The notes under the pieces: generated by a model
The model's input: only the letters and a program-made list of their open reading frames with translations
The model's database searches: none
Told to the model about the DNA's origin: nothing
Part shown: positions 36,172 through 48,403 of the stretch, piece after piece
Layout: every line of letters begins with the position of its first letter
How positions within the stretch are numbered: the first letter of the stretch is position 1
Program-made: the position numbers and the translations under genes
Source: Meandrina meandrites
Taxonomy: Eukaryota > Cnidaria > Anthozoa > Scleractinia > Meandrinidae
DNA: 64,000 nucleotides
Assembly: GCA_963693305.1 (NCBI GenBank)
Contig: OY855914.1
Span: 10,686,403-10,750,402, forward strand
Reading direction: 5' to 3'

Positions 36172-36567
36172 CAATTGTAGGCTCCGCCCCGAGGTCCAGA
36201 CTCTTACTCTTCCATATACAATTTCTGACTGAAAAAGTAACCTTTTTGTATACTATCGATAGAAAATGATACCCCTTTCAGATATCTACAGAAGGGATGA
36301 TTCATCTCCTTTCTTAATTGTATTCTCCCTTGAAAACCCCTTTAAAATACGTAAATGAATCGATCGTTGGGTGGGCCTCCTCGAGATGTCTTGAAAGATC
36401 CTGTTAAAAACGTAAACGGCAGTTTTCTTTATCTTTTGTATGCCCCAGCTCGTAAAATCCCTTACTTTTTTTCACCTAGAGCCTGAAAAGGTTTACTTTT
36501 TCAATTCGGGCGAGCCATCCCGTATAGTCCACTTTAGGGGGTACCCTCCCCCCCCCCCCCCCGGATT
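36172..36567. mobile_element. Dispersed repeat ending in a C homopolymer
   Basis: GC-shifted block with ggctccgccccgagg near its left end and gggggtaccct followed by about 17 C residues at the right (36546-36562). Words such as aaaatcccttac, gagcctgaaaa and gggcgagcc are typical of a repeat rather than a gene. It may be related to the G/C-terminated element at 43312-43700. Ends approximate. Confidence 0.45.
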
Positions 36568-36887
36568 TTTTATAGTACAGCACGGGCAAAATTTTAAATC
36601 TACTAATAACTTCAGTTATATCCACTCTTAAGCCGGCGAAATAAAGGACTGAAGTCACTGTTCTTGTGCTAATATTTCCGTGTAGAATCTATTCTAGTAT
36701 TCTAAAGCAAATAGGCAGAAGATGTGATCCAGTTATGCCATTTCTAGCTAACAATATTGATTTGAAATCATGTGCTAAATCACTTGGATGGATGTGTCGA
36801 ACCACATGCAGCACATATGAGATTGCGATTGAGACTGGAGAAACTCTTCATCATGTTTTCTTTTTAGTTTCTCATCAGTTTATCTGT

Positions 36888-37991
36888 TCACACAACGGTA
36901 TTCAGCTCAACATCTTCTGTATCTCCATAGCTGTTTGTCACGGAAGCAATCAACCTTCTCCGTTGTAACTTTGTTGAACTAAACCTGCTGCCCGTAGTTG
37001 TCGATAGACCATTACGCTGAACAGGTGCTCTTATTCTTAAGACATTTCGTTTGAAAGCCCTAAAAAAGTCCTGTTTGAAAAAAGTATACAGCAGAGGATT
37101 GACAATTGATGTTATGTATCTAAAGATGACGACTACTTGTGCTACTTTATTCAAAACATTCCGGGTTTCTGGACTGAGTGGAAACCAGAACGAAAACCAA
37201 AGGTAGAGTACAAACCACGGTAACCAACAAAGCACGTATATGAACGCCATCAAGGCAAAAATGATGAGGCACTTCTTTTCATTTCTCGCTTTTCTTTGGG
37301 CGGCTCTTGTAGCAGTCAGCTCCTGTCCGCCACTTTTGGCAATGGCTTTGAAAGTGAATGTTTGAGAAGCAACAATCATGATGCATGGTACCACAAACAC
37401 AAAAGTCAAACAGAAAATAACAAAGCCAGTTTGTGCCTTTTGGAAGGCGACGAAGTCTGTTAGCCGTAATGAAAACCAAGCATAAGGCATAAATCCAATG
37501 ACGGCGGCAACAAACCAAACGGACACAGCCACTTTTAGCATTGACTTCTTGGTCAACTGGCGATGGACAAACGGTCGACTAATACAGAAATACCGCTCTA
37601 CCGTGATAATGAGAATGTGGTAAGCGGCTGATATGGCCATAAAATTGTTCAAGATGATGTTAAGATTTCCAATATGAAGTCGATAACCGGGCTTGATACC
37701 AGGCATTCCAATCACAACTACCGTAAAAATGATAAACAAAGGGATACAAATGAACCCGGCCATAAAATCGCACACAGCCAAGCTTACCAGAAGGCAATTG
37801 GTCGGGGTACGAAGCCGCTTACTTTTGGCGAACAGGTAGAAGACCATACTGTTCACAATAATGATTATAACAGCAATTGGCAAAACTTCATAAATAACTT
37901 GGTAATCTGGCTTCGCCTTGGCTGGGGTTGTTTGAACCGTTGTGTTGGAAGGGTACGAAGAGGTGTTCTTTAGGTCAGTGTCCCTTGACAT
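36888..37991 (-). CDS. Class A GPCR of a different family, intronless
   Basis: A 367-residue receptor from the ATG at 37991 (MSRDTDLKNTSS). The N-terminus has glycosylation sequons (NTSS, NTTV). TM1 carries the conserved Asn (VNSMVF), TM2 LAVCDFMAGF, TM3 ends in ERYFCI, TM4 has VSVWF, TM5 has the conserved proline (VVPCIMIV), TM6 CWLPWF and TM7 IVNPLLYTFF, followed by an amphipathic helix 8 and a Ser/Thr-rich basic tail. It is thus canonical where the neighbouring array is not. Position 3.32 is Asn, not the Asp of amine receptors, and TM7 lacks a retinal-binding Lys, so it is neither a classical amine receptor nor an opsin. Database relatives would probably carry amine- or peptide-receptor-like names. 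The third intracellular loop is Arg/Lys-rich. Confidence 0.9.
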   Translation of the reverse strand: MSRDTDLKNTSSYPSNTTVQTTPAKAKPDYQVIYEVLPIAVIIIIVNSMVFYLFAKSKRLRTPTNCLLVSLAVCDFMAGFICIPLFIIFTVVVIGMPGIKPGYRLHIGNLNIILNNFMAISAAYHILIITVERYFCISRPFVHRQLTKKSMLKVAVSVWFVAAVIGFMPYAWFSLRLTDFVAFQKAQTGFVIFCLTFVFVVPCIMIVASQTFTFKAIAKSGGQELTATRAAQRKARNEKKCLIIFALMAFIYVLCWLPWFVLYLWFSFWFPLSPETRNVLNKVAQVVVIFRYITSIVNPLLYTFFKQDFFRAFKRNVLRIRAPVQRNGLSTTTGSRFSSTKLQRRRLIASVTNSYGDTEDVELNTVV

Positions 37992-38159
37992 CTTGAGATA
38001 AAGTCAAGTAAAAGAGGAACAAACTACAATTCTGTTTCACTGATGCTACTGCTTCTGCTGCTTGACAGCCAGGGAGACGAGTCCAAAAACTGTCTGACTC
38101 CCTCGATGAGTATTGTAGCTGTCCTTTGGAAAAAAAACATTTAAAAGAAATTAAAAGTC

Positions 38160-38466
38160 TACTACTACTACCACTACCACTACCACTACCACTACCACTA
38201 CCACTACCACTACCACTACCACTACCACTACCACTACCACTACCACTACCACTACCACTACCACTACCACTACCACTACCACTACCACTACCACTACCAC
38301 TACCACTACCACTACCACTACCACACCACTACCACTACCACTACCACTACCACTACCACACCACTACCACTACCACTGCCACTGCCACTGCCGCTGCCGC
38401 TGCCGCTGCCACTGCTACTGCTACTGTTACTGCTACTGCTACTGCTACTACTACTGCTACCAACCT
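38160..38466. repeat. Hexanucleotide array grading into trinucleotide repeats
   Basis: Starts as (CCACTA)n with two CCACACCA interruptions near 38322 and 38358, then becomes CCACTGCCACTGC, CCGCTGC and finally CTACTG repeats. It lies about 170 bp upstream of the receptor start at 37991 and could affect its promoter. Open frames through it (Leu-Pro repeats) are artefacts. Confidence 0.97.
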
Positions 38467-38677
38467 ACATGGTTTGAGTTCATTCAAATTAAGTAATCGG
38501 GTGCAATGGTCATCGAAGTGAGCCCATTCCAATTGAAATCAACTCCTATAATTATACCGATGACCGAGTAAGTTTACATTAATTTTCGTGATAGTAGACC
38601 TCATATCAAAACTAAGAACTTGTCGTCAATGACCAAAAAATACCACATAATTTATTTGGATATTTCTGTTACATACC

Positions 38678-38835
38678 TCTTATTAATCGAGTTCGAGGTC
38701 CGTACTGTAAAATACGGACCGAGTTTTTTCCCGTCGATTTATGGCCCAAGCGCGAAGCGCGCGGGCCATAAATCGACGGGAAAAAACGAGGATCCGTATT
38801 TTACAGTACGGACCGAGAAAACGAGATTAATAAGA
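38678..38835. repeat. Near-perfect 158-bp palindrome (CTTATT...AATAAG family)
   Basis: gtccgtactgtaaaatacgg recurs inverted as ccgtattttacagtacggac, and cccgtcgatttatggccc as gggccataaatcgacggg, around a central aagcgcgaagcgcgc. Ends are cttattaatcgag and gagattaataag, the same pattern as at 8834-8974. Confidence 0.9.
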
Positions 38836-39433
38836 TATTTATTATATCTCTCATTCTGGAGAAAAGAAACCATTTCAAGTCAATCGCGGCTACATTTGAA
38901 TGACGCGCGCGTCAAATGCAAGAAGAAAGCGAAATTTATTGGCTTACGAAAACAGTTTGCAGTTATTGGCTCGCAGACGTGAATCCAAACTTTAAACGTT
39001 TTAATTTTACGATTAATCCGTACAGCTCCTTTCTGTGGAAAACTGGATACAGTTCAAGATTACTTTGAAATAACTCCTGAAGTGATGTGAAGTTCGATAA
39101 ACAGAGAAGACCAACTCTACTGAGAAGAAAGCGGTGACCGCAAGCAACAAACAATGATTTCGTCGAAAACATAAACAACCGGTAAAAACCTCAGAGACCT
39201 CCGTCTACTTTTAAGCGCTTTGTTGTGTCGTCCTGAGAGGTGTTTGGTGCAGAATTCTTGTTGGAAAACTTGAGTACACTATCGAACGTTTGTCTGGGAT
39301 GAACTCGAACTATCCGGCCGTTTTCAAAATAATATTAAAGCGGACGTCGTTAGAAATTTGCCGAAGAGATCGTCAACAACAGCAGCAGGTACGTTGTTTT
39401 GAATGTTTTGTTCGTTTACTCTCGACTAGTCTG

Positions 39434-39483
39434 CGAATACAGCCGCCTCTCATTCCGGGAGCGATGAGAGGCGGCTGTATTCG
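39434..39483. repeat. Perfect 18-bp-stem hairpin
   Basis: cgaatacagccgcctctc pairs exactly with gagaggcggctgtattcg across a loop of about 14 bases (attccgggagcgat). GC-rich relative to its flanks. Function unknown; no ribozyme or tRNA core is seen. Confidence 0.8.
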
Positions 39484-39890
39484 ACAAACTCTCGACAAAA
39501 CTCTTTCAATCTTTTTCATTCAGAATTCGACTTCTCTACCTTTCGGCAAAGAGAAAATTGTCAAGTTTCTGACTTGTGTGATGCTCGGGGTCGGGGACGC
39601 TTTCAGTTTCTAAAAGATCTGAAAAATCTAGTTTGAATTTTGTAAGACCCTGTTCTTTTCGCTTTTGTTTCTCAAAATGTTTTGTCCGAATGCAGATGTT
39701 TTCAAAGTAGCTTTCAAAAGTTTCGTTGTAAGAGATTTTGATAAACAAAACTTATCGCATCAGGAGAACTCTCAAATTTCGCGGGCCGTACTGTAGAATA
39801 CGGCCCGTAAAATTGACCAATCACAGCGCGCGTACTGTCTTAGAGATATAATAAAAGATGATAGTCTACAGTAAGGGTGTCCGGGAAACT

Positions 39891-40253
39891 CGAATAGCGA
39901 ATAGCGAAAAGTCGCGAGTAGTGACGAATAGGCGCGAATAATGACGAATAATGACGTCTTGGGACCTGAGGATACTCTTTGCAAGATCGATATCTTGCGC
40001 ACTAAGTTAATAACAACTACAAAACTGTACTGCATCAACCACACATACAATAAATAAAATTCAAAGAAGTACTTGCCTTGGTTACAATGTTTCTTTGTGC
40101 TACAATTTTTCGAAGGTAGCCGAACTTCATCAGCGTTCGCGTGATCAAATTCAACCAATTGCCATGTGCTGAACTATAGTGGCGACTATTTCGACAAATT
40201 GTCACTATTCGCGACTATTCGTCACTGTCGTGATTATTCGTACTATTCGCAGG
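39891..40253. mobile_element. Element with inverted ends of 'gcgaatag/gacgaata' repeats
   Basis: The left end (cgaatagcgaatagcg, gtagtgacgaatag, gacgaataatgacg) is mirrored at the right (gtcactattcgcgactattcgtc, gattattcgtactattcgc). About 360 bp between outer ends. No transposase frame. Probably a MITE with internally repetitive termini. Confidence 0.6.
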
Positions 40254-40761
40254 CGAAAACAAAGACTGGCGAAGATTAACGAAGCCCTGAGCACATATAC
40301 GAATTATATGCTCACAGAGAAGGCAAACTTTGAAGACGCACACAGAAGCGATAACGATTGGAGGCTTAACTCGATGATCACATGTGCCCGTAACCAAATC
40401 TTGCGATGAAAAAATTTTCAAGCGATGGACTTGTACATAAAACGTGTACTTCCGCTCGTACTTATACGATACTTGTACGATATATGCACAGTTTCGAAAG
40501 AGATTACAATAATTGCGCGGAAAATCTAGTATGGAGAGGAGTGAAATATAAAAACTCACGTTTGAGTCCTTTTGAAAACAGGTGAGCACGATAAACCTTA
40601 GAATACTCATGCTCCAAAACACAGTGAGACGTTTTGATCGAGTACATGGTTTTTACACTACTGTCGCAACGCACTGTGGGGTGGGAAAAGCGTGCGAGAC
40701 CTCACGCATCTGCTTCGCGTAAGCACAGTAACAAAGCGTACTATTTGCTATTCGCTATTCA

Positions 40762-41935
40762 GGACAGTACAGGTCTAATTAAAGCGATATTTTTGCAAAG
40801 TTATTTGTACTCATCAGGTATACGCTACCCAGGACAGTACAGGTCTAATTAAAGCGATATTTTTGCAAAGTTATTTGTACTCATGAGGTATACGCTACCC
40901 AGGACAGTACAGGTCTGATTAAAGCGATGTTTTTTGTAAAGTTATTTGTACTCATCAGGTATACGCTACCCAGGACAGTACAGGTCTGATTAAAGCGATG
41001 TTTTTTGTAAAGTTATTTGTACTCATCAGGTATACGCTACCCAGGACAGTACAGGTCTAATTAAAGCGATATTTTTGCAAAGTTATTTGTACTCATCAGG
41101 TATACGCTACCCAGGACAGTACAGGTCTAATTAAAGCGATATTTTTGCAAAGTTATTTGTACTCATGAGGTATACGCTACCCAGGACAGTACAGGTCTGA
41201 TTAAAGCGATGTTTTTTGTAAAGTTATTTGTACTCATCAGGTATACGCTACCCAGGACAGTACAGGTCTGATTAAAGCGATATTTTTTGCAGAGTTATTT
41301 GTACTCATCAGGTATACGCAACCCAGGACAGTACAGGTCTGATTAAAGCGATATTTTTTGCAGAGTTATTTGTACTCATCAGGTATACGCTACCCAGGAC
41401 AGTACAGGTCTGATTAAAGCGATATTTTTTGCAAAGTTCTTTGTACTCATCAGGTACACGCTACCCAGGACAGTACAGGTCTGATTAAAGCGATATTTTT
41501 TGCAGAGTTATTTGTACTCATCAGGTATACGCAACCCAGGACAGTACAGGTCTGATTAAAGCGATATTTTTTGCAGAGTTATTTGTACTCATCAGGTATA
41601 CGCTACCCAGGACAGTACAGGTCTGATTAAAGCGATATTTTTTGCAAAGTTAATTGTACTCATCAGGTATACGCTACCAAGGACAGTACAGGTCTGATTA
41701 GAGCGATATTTTTTGCAATGTTGTTTGTACTCATCAGGTATATGCTTATTTCAAGGACAGTACAGGTCTGATTAGAGCGATATTTTTTGCAATGTTATTT
41801 GTACTCATCAGGTATACGCTACCCGGGACAGTACAGGTCTGATTAAAGCGATATTTTTGCATAGTTGCCTGTACTCGTAAGGTATACGCTGCCCACGATA
41901 GTGCAAGACTAATAATGTTCAATGCATTATATGTT
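40762..41935. repeat. Minisatellite, 16 full copies of a 69-74 bp unit
   Basis: Units begin at about 40762, 40831, 40901, 40972, 41043, 41113, 41183, 41254, 41325, 41396, 41467, 41538, 41609, 41680, 41754 and 41825, with a decayed copy from 41896. Each has ggacagtacaggtct, attaaagcgat, a T run, and tactcatcaggtatacgct. Variant sites show higher-order structure: units 1-3 repeat as 5-7 and units 8-10 as 11-13. No gene. Confidence 0.98.
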
Positions 41936-43303
41936 ATAAAAAATTACAAGAAAGCTTTCCGGTAGAGGCAGAGGGCCCCCCTCTAGTAGTTATGAATTCA
42001 ATGAAAAGTAATAAATTTAAGCTTGGTTTATAGGGCATTTGTTTCATTTTGGCGTCACGGATGACCGGAAAACATTTCTCTTCTAAATTGCATGTCTTTA
42101 AAACAATGTATGGAACAGACTTACCTAGGATCCTCCTTACTTATGATTGATTTAAGCAATGAATGGACCGCGATGTGAACATGACCCAAATAAACAGACT
42201 CGACATACAAAGCAGCTTTCAGGAGCACATGCTTTTGCGCTAAAAACCAAAACGGACCTTCACCATCGATCGACGACAGAACATTTCATTTTCGGTGAGC
42301 AAATAAAATCTATTCCATCTGAAATATCTTGAAGCAATTTGAAATCTTGAAAGGCAAAGCTGTTCTCGATGAACGGCATATCAAGTTGCTGTAACTCGCC
42401 ATTTCGACTTCGCCAGAACAGGACTGGTTTTTTGTTGTACGTGATCCCACTTGACCAGCAATTCCTCTTACGAAATCGAAATTTTTCTACGACATCGAGT
42501 TAGTAGCTTGAAATTATCCTACAAGACCTCATGTTTTGCCGCCAAGCACGTTCCCCGCGAAACATTATAATTTATTCTCCGCCTAAAATGAAAATTGGTC
42601 TTCGTACGTGACGATCAATTGATCCAAACTTTACATGTAACTTTGATTGTCACATAATAACACCTCCTGCAACCACAACGAAAAATTCTCTGCGTGATCC
42701 GCCAAATAAATCTAATTATCTTCGGGACAAAAAAATAGCTGCTTGCGGCTCCTTATGCACAGGATGTAAACGAAAGAATTCAACAACCTCACTAACGATT
42801 ATTTCAAAATCCTGAAATTCTCGTTCGACAGACAAAGCGTGGAGTTGTGTTTACTCGTTTTTCTCCACTTTAAAGTGGTGCATTGGGGTTTCAAAGGGAA
42901 TAAGTTAAGTAGTTTGAATTTGAATTTCATAATTCAAGATCCCGTTGGCGTTTTTTCCCACTTTTAAGTAACAGAGCTATTAATACGTTGCTATAGTAAT
43001 GACAACCACTTACTTTTTCAGTTCCCTGAATTTCCGCACATTTTTAAACTGTTTCCATCAGTGATTTCAACAGTAGAAAATCAAAATAATCGCATTTTTA
43101 CCTACAATTTTTTTTTAACCTCAGCCCACATATATAAACAAATATATTCTTGTCTTGGTTTCGTCATTACCTGTAATGCCATCGCCGCCGCCGCCAGTCA
43201 AAAGGTAAACTTTGCCCTGTCAACTTTTATCAATAAAAATGTAAACCGCCCACCCCATCCTGTGGCTTTAAGCGCTAGGCCTCCGTAGTTTAAATCTCTT
43301 TAG
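41936..43303. other. Gene-free stretch
   Basis: No recognisable gene. An 11-codon-scale set of short frames only; a GCC trinucleotide run (atcgccgccgccgcc) lies near 43181. Confidence 0.35.
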
Positions 43304-43311
43304 GGCTTTAT

Positions 43312-43700
43312 CCCGGGGGGGGGGGGGGGGGGGGGGCACTTCCTATAAATGGGCTAATGGGGATGTGCCGCTGGATGGGGTCGCATTTTCACGACAGGAC
43401 TGACTATAATGGGGTCGCCTTTTCAAGCATTTTTTATAGGGTGACTAGAATGGGGTCGCACTTTTGCGGGATTTTGAGTGTAAGAAAAATCTGGCAAGTT
43501 GTGATTTATAAACGGAAAGATTCGCCGAAAAAAAAATGTTACCGTATTCATTGCTGTTGTTTAATATTTGACAAACGGCTCCCATTAAGTGACTAAGTTG
43601 GGGTCGTGAAAATTACATTTACCCAAAAGTGACTAAGATGGGGTCTATAATTGGCCATAGAAACAAAGATTGGGCCAAGTACCCCCCCCCCCCCCCCGGG
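43312..43700. mobile_element. MITE with CCC-G(n)/C(n)-GGG termini and 8-bp target duplication
   Basis: The element starts with ccc followed by 22 G residues (43315-43336) and ends with 16 C residues (43682-43697) followed by ggg, so the termini are perfect inverted repeats of homopolymers. It is flanked by direct repeats ggctttat at 43304-43311 and 43701-43708, an 8-bp target-site duplication as made by hAT-superfamily transposases. The interior has several atggggtcg modules and no coding frame. Confidence 0.8.
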
Positions 43701-43708
43701 GGCTTTAT

Positions 43709-46700
43709 ACGATCTTACGAGGAAATATATTGAATAAAAGTCATTTTCATTTGCCCAGAATTGACAGTAAAGAGAGTAGCTTTTACCGCCATATTAAAAA
43801 TGCATAGAAAACTACCGCTTTGCGTTCTTATAAGTTACTCACGTTAAATCGGTCGAGAATTACGACAGTTCCTTTTGCCCAAAATACAGAGAAAATCCAG
43901 GTTTTGATACTAATTATATAAGCTCACCTTTCAATCAAACGACCAAGGACAAACAAGATATTTAGAGCTCAGTCTTTACGGATTAAAACAGCCGTCAGTA
44001 GTTTAGGATTAAAGAGAACAGGATTTCCTACAGTCAGGCAGTTAGGCAGCTGAAACATGACAGCCTCTCGGAAGATTAAAATTGTCTAAGTACACAGGGC
44101 AGGGGTTTTATAAGCATTTTATTTGGAGACAGTTAAAACTGTTTATTTTAGGTTTAATTATTTCTGGATGAATGGAACGTATTTGGCTGACGAATAATTC
44201 TCAATAAATTCTTAAATAATTAAATAATTTTATGAAAATATCAGGATTTTTCACAGGAACTTAAATAATGCAGCTTATGCCAATTCTTTACCGATGGAAA
44301 TTTCTAGACAGAGAAAAAAAAAGCTGTCAGCTGATAAAAGGAACCAGGAAAGCTTTTGTCAGCTGATAAACGACCGATTGATTATTAAGAGAGCAAGTTG
44401 ATAAGAGAAAGGGCCGAAGCATCAGACATGTCAATAAGGCAGTTTGGCCTGCTTGTTTGTCTGTTGCCAGTTCTTGACTGATGAGAATGTCCGCCAGACA
44501 TAAGACAAACATATCAAGAACGTTGACAATTTCTCGACCATTAACAAATAAAATTAAAAATTGTTTATTGATTATTGTCCATTTTATACCGCTGAAACAG
44601 CGAAAAGAAAAGAGAAAAATTCTGTTAGCCGGTGAAAGAGTTGTTGGGGATGATATTAGCCAAAATTCCCCAACCGATAAGGAAGTTAGGAAAAGAGCAG
44701 AAGTTTCTCAGTAATTTATAATAAGGCAGGTAAGCTGATTAAAGGCGACTTGAGTAAGAGTGATAAAAGTTGATTAAAGGCGCCGACCTTAATTAAAAAA
44801 AAATAAATAAAAGCTTACCGCTACAGGTAGAGGGGTTTTATCATGTATTTTAATAAGCCTTTTATCAATGATTGTTCGACAGGCAGAAGTTCTTAACTAA
44901 TAAAACTTTTTTGATCACGAAAATTTCCTGAACGATTAAAATTATGAATATACCTTCAGGGCAGCAGTTTCTCCGGCATTTTTAAAGAAGTGTTAACTTC
45001 TCGTTTGTTTTGATGCAACCGAAAACTATCAGTTAATAATAACAGTAAAGCTACACATGGCAATTTCCCGAACAATGATATGCATTTCAATTGGCAAAAA
45101 ACAAAAAATTCCGAGTGGAAAGTGAGTAACTTAAGAAGAGAAGCAGGCTGTAGTTCGACAAGCAGCTTTAATAATCAAGTTATCTTTATTTTTTCAGTTC
45201 TCGGCCGATCAAATTTCTGAAAAACTCCTCGGCTGATAAAAAAAATTATCAGACGATAAGAAATATCTCTAGGGCAAAAAGATCTCGAAATAACAAAAAA
45301 AAAAAAATTCTCGAAGTAGTCAAGCGTGATCTCGACAGGCCATTGTGATGAATATTCATCTGCTGTGCTGCTTATCCAAGTGCTCATCATTAATTCTCGA
45401 AATATCTCATGGCGTTCGGATAGGATTATATGCCAAAAGCCTGGGCCTCATGGATAATCTTGATCCCTATGTAGTACAGCTTTCCGTATATGCTATCCGT
45501 GATACTAGTATACGATACTAAAGCTATTACTGCTCCGTCGGAATACGTGCCCTGGAGCAAATTTGGAGTATTTTTAGCCATCTTGTGGTCTGAATAATGT
45601 GACAATTTGTGTGCGAACACTTTTTTCCTTTTTAAAAGTGTTTTGGATATCCGAGCTTTTAAGTAGTGAGTTGCTGATCAAACGAAATAAATTTACTACT
45701 TTTCTGGCCTTTTTAAGTTGTAATTACATCAAGGACATACCGCCGTTATATTCAGTTAACACACTAGTGAGTAGAACAAAGCATTCACTGTTGCTGTAAG
45801 AAAAAAAAACGGTCGCATTATCAACATATATCAGATTGGCAACCGGACGTGAAAAGCTCAATGGCCTCATAGATCTGCGGGCCTTTGGAAACATTGTACG
45901 AGGCTCAGAGCAACCGCTATTTTCGATTTCACCAAGCCGATGCATGTTGCAGATGATTAATGAAGTAAGGCTTTTACGCAAGGCCGCTTACAAGAACATT
46001 TTATTAAGACGGGTTTCGCCGTGTTGCTCTAATTCCGATGTTTTCGTTTCGTATTTCGTCACTTCGTCGCCTTTTCAACAACGCCGTGTCGCCGATAGAA
46101 GTTTACCTTAATGAGGTACGATTTTTGATTCGCATTCTGCCTTTTTATCAGTGGACAATTAAAGCTACGACTCTTATCTTTGAAGAAGAATGAAAGAGAA
46201 ACTTACAAATATTCTACATACGAAGTTGTTGTTTAAAAGCATGTAAAAGTAATTAGAATTGACAGTAAAAGTCAATGTCCAATGTGGTTTCGTTAAGAGC
46301 ATAACAGATTATACCGTCTCAATTCGTAAGTCCACAAAAGCACATTTGTTTTAAATATATGCTAAGTGAGAAAAACAAAAAGCTTAAACATTATTCAAAC
46401 CTTACCTTTTGCCGTCTAGCACACTGAATAAAGAAACTTCATCGTTCAGAAATAGTGCAATTCACAGTCTCTAACGATCTGGAAAACAAAATAGGTTTTA
46501 CGTTATAAATACATTGTCACTTGCTTTTGAAATGTGACTTCATAAGTTATACATGCCCGAAACACAGTCTCGTTACTTGGAAACCTTATGGTCTGTTATA
46601 GCATATTATTCAAAACTACCGCTGTGTACATTGCGTCGATCGAGCGACTAGTTGCTAGTAACTGGCTAGTCGTTATTACCAGCTGGTCTTGCCTTTATAA

Positions 46701-48269
46701 TTCTCTTGCGTTGCAGTAAATTAAGCTTGTCGTATACTCACCAACCGCCAATAAAGGATTAAAGTGCCATTACGTTATTGGATCACATGATGTTCGCAAT
46801 TGGCACTCGAGAATTTATTTTTTTTTTTAGTTTCAAGCCTCTTTGCATTAATATAATCCAAAAAATAAAATGTCTGCATAAATTTGTTACCGGTTTTTGT
46901 TTTGAAAGTCCGAGGGCCCGTTTTCAGTCGCCTGTTTGGTTTTTTCAAATCGTGTCGTTACTTTGACACCGATCTAAAATGTTCGTCATTCAGTGCTGTT
47001 CAGTGCATGCATTCTACATAAACACAAACTCCCACGCACGCAAACGAAACGCGACACTGTCTGCGTGTAGGAGATTATCTAAGCCATTGATATGATTGGA
47101 AAAAAAATTATATACGACATTGAAAACGTACGCTTTTTCCAGATGTAGCTTGCTGTTCCAAATTGGCCAACCGGATTGTTCACTAGCTTGTAAAGTTGTT
47201 CATTCCGGTAATCGGACCTGACTTGATGCGAAACCAGGCGAGGACCTTTACTAATTTAGCTTCATTTGCAAGCAGTTTGTCACCATAATACATTCTATAA
47301 TTAAATTAATAATTAGCACGTGGGCGCCTTGATTAGGAATTACGACAGAAACCCATTAGCTAATGGCTTCTTTAATTCGCGGTTGAATCAACAAATAGAT
47401 GAAACTCGCTGATGCCAAAAACCACCAAAGGGATACGTCAAGTTTAATAAGCGGAAAGATAAAAGATAAAAAAAAAAAAAATGAAAAATGGTAACTTCGT
47501 TTTTACAACATCCTGAGCAACAAAGTGCCACAGGAAATCACGAAAGCTCCGCTAAACAGCGTAAATTAAAATTTAGTACATTCTGACTTCACTAATACGA
47601 GACATTCAGTGTGAAAAGTTTATTCCGGATGAGTAAGTCGGTCATCTTATGCAAAATGCAACCCAATAACATAACTATATATCCTTAATTGCAAATTTTA
47701 AGTACTAGTTCTTAGGCTTAGGATCTGTACCACGCTAATGCCACAAACCACTATAAAACCACCATTAAGATGTGGTCCAAAAAACGCGGAACTGAATTTT
47801 CCATCGATTGCACGAGAGGCACGAGACCCCGAGGGTAAAATCTGTCTACAGTATTTTTACAATTGCGAATATCGTGAAAATTCGTACGAAAGAGCTACAC
47901 AATCCTTCTTCAATGTTGATACAATCAGCCGACAATCTGAAGGCGAGTGTCATTATAAAAAGAGCAAAAAAGCGGGCCAGCACGAAGACTAGCGAAGACT
48001 GACCTGACTGACGAAGAATAACGCAAAAACCACTCGCCAAACGGCTAAAACATTTCTAAAATGAAAACACGCGAGTCTCTGCTTTATATTATGCCGTCCT
48101 GACATTAATTTCTGACTAATCCGTTCCTATGTCTCTCAATCGTCTGAAATTGCTTTTAATGTTATTTATTTTTATGTTAAATTAAGTGATCGCCATGATC
48201 GCCGTTTATTGGAAAAGTGTCAGCGAGTGCGCAAACCGAAGCGAATTTTTAAACTGAATAATAAACATC
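43709..48269. other. Long gene-free stretch
   Basis: No supported gene in about 4.5 kb. The word agctgataaa recurs around 44329-44400 and ttaattaaaa-like AT tracts are common. Frames such as 45836-46111(+) and 47738-47992(+) have no recognisable domains and AT-rich context; they are not called. Confidence 0.4.
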
Positions 48270-48403
48270 GTTTTAACCCAGCTTAGTCGGTCTGTTTTGG
48301 AGAATACTGACCTCGTTCATGAGTACAGACCTCACTGCGTTCGGTCTGTACTCACCACCTCGGTCAAGATTCTCCCATACAGTCTTCCTGCTCGGTTAAT
48401 AAG
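48270..48403. repeat. Degraded palindromic element (CTTATT...AATAAG family)
   Basis: The core gagtacagacctcactgcg pairs with ttcggtctgtactc, and gaatactgacctcg with cctcggtcaagattc more loosely. The right end ctcggttaataag matches the family of 8834-8974 and 38678-38835; the left end is decayed. Confidence 0.65.

Noticed and set aside
38126..38521. 131-codon Leu-Pro repeat frame.
   Set aside because: Artefact of the hexanucleotide array.
40762..41935. CTGATGAG word in every minisatellite unit on the minus strand, suggesting hammerhead ribozymes.
   Set aside because: No CGAAAC strand and no stem II follow at the right distance in any unit checked by eye, so the core is incomplete.
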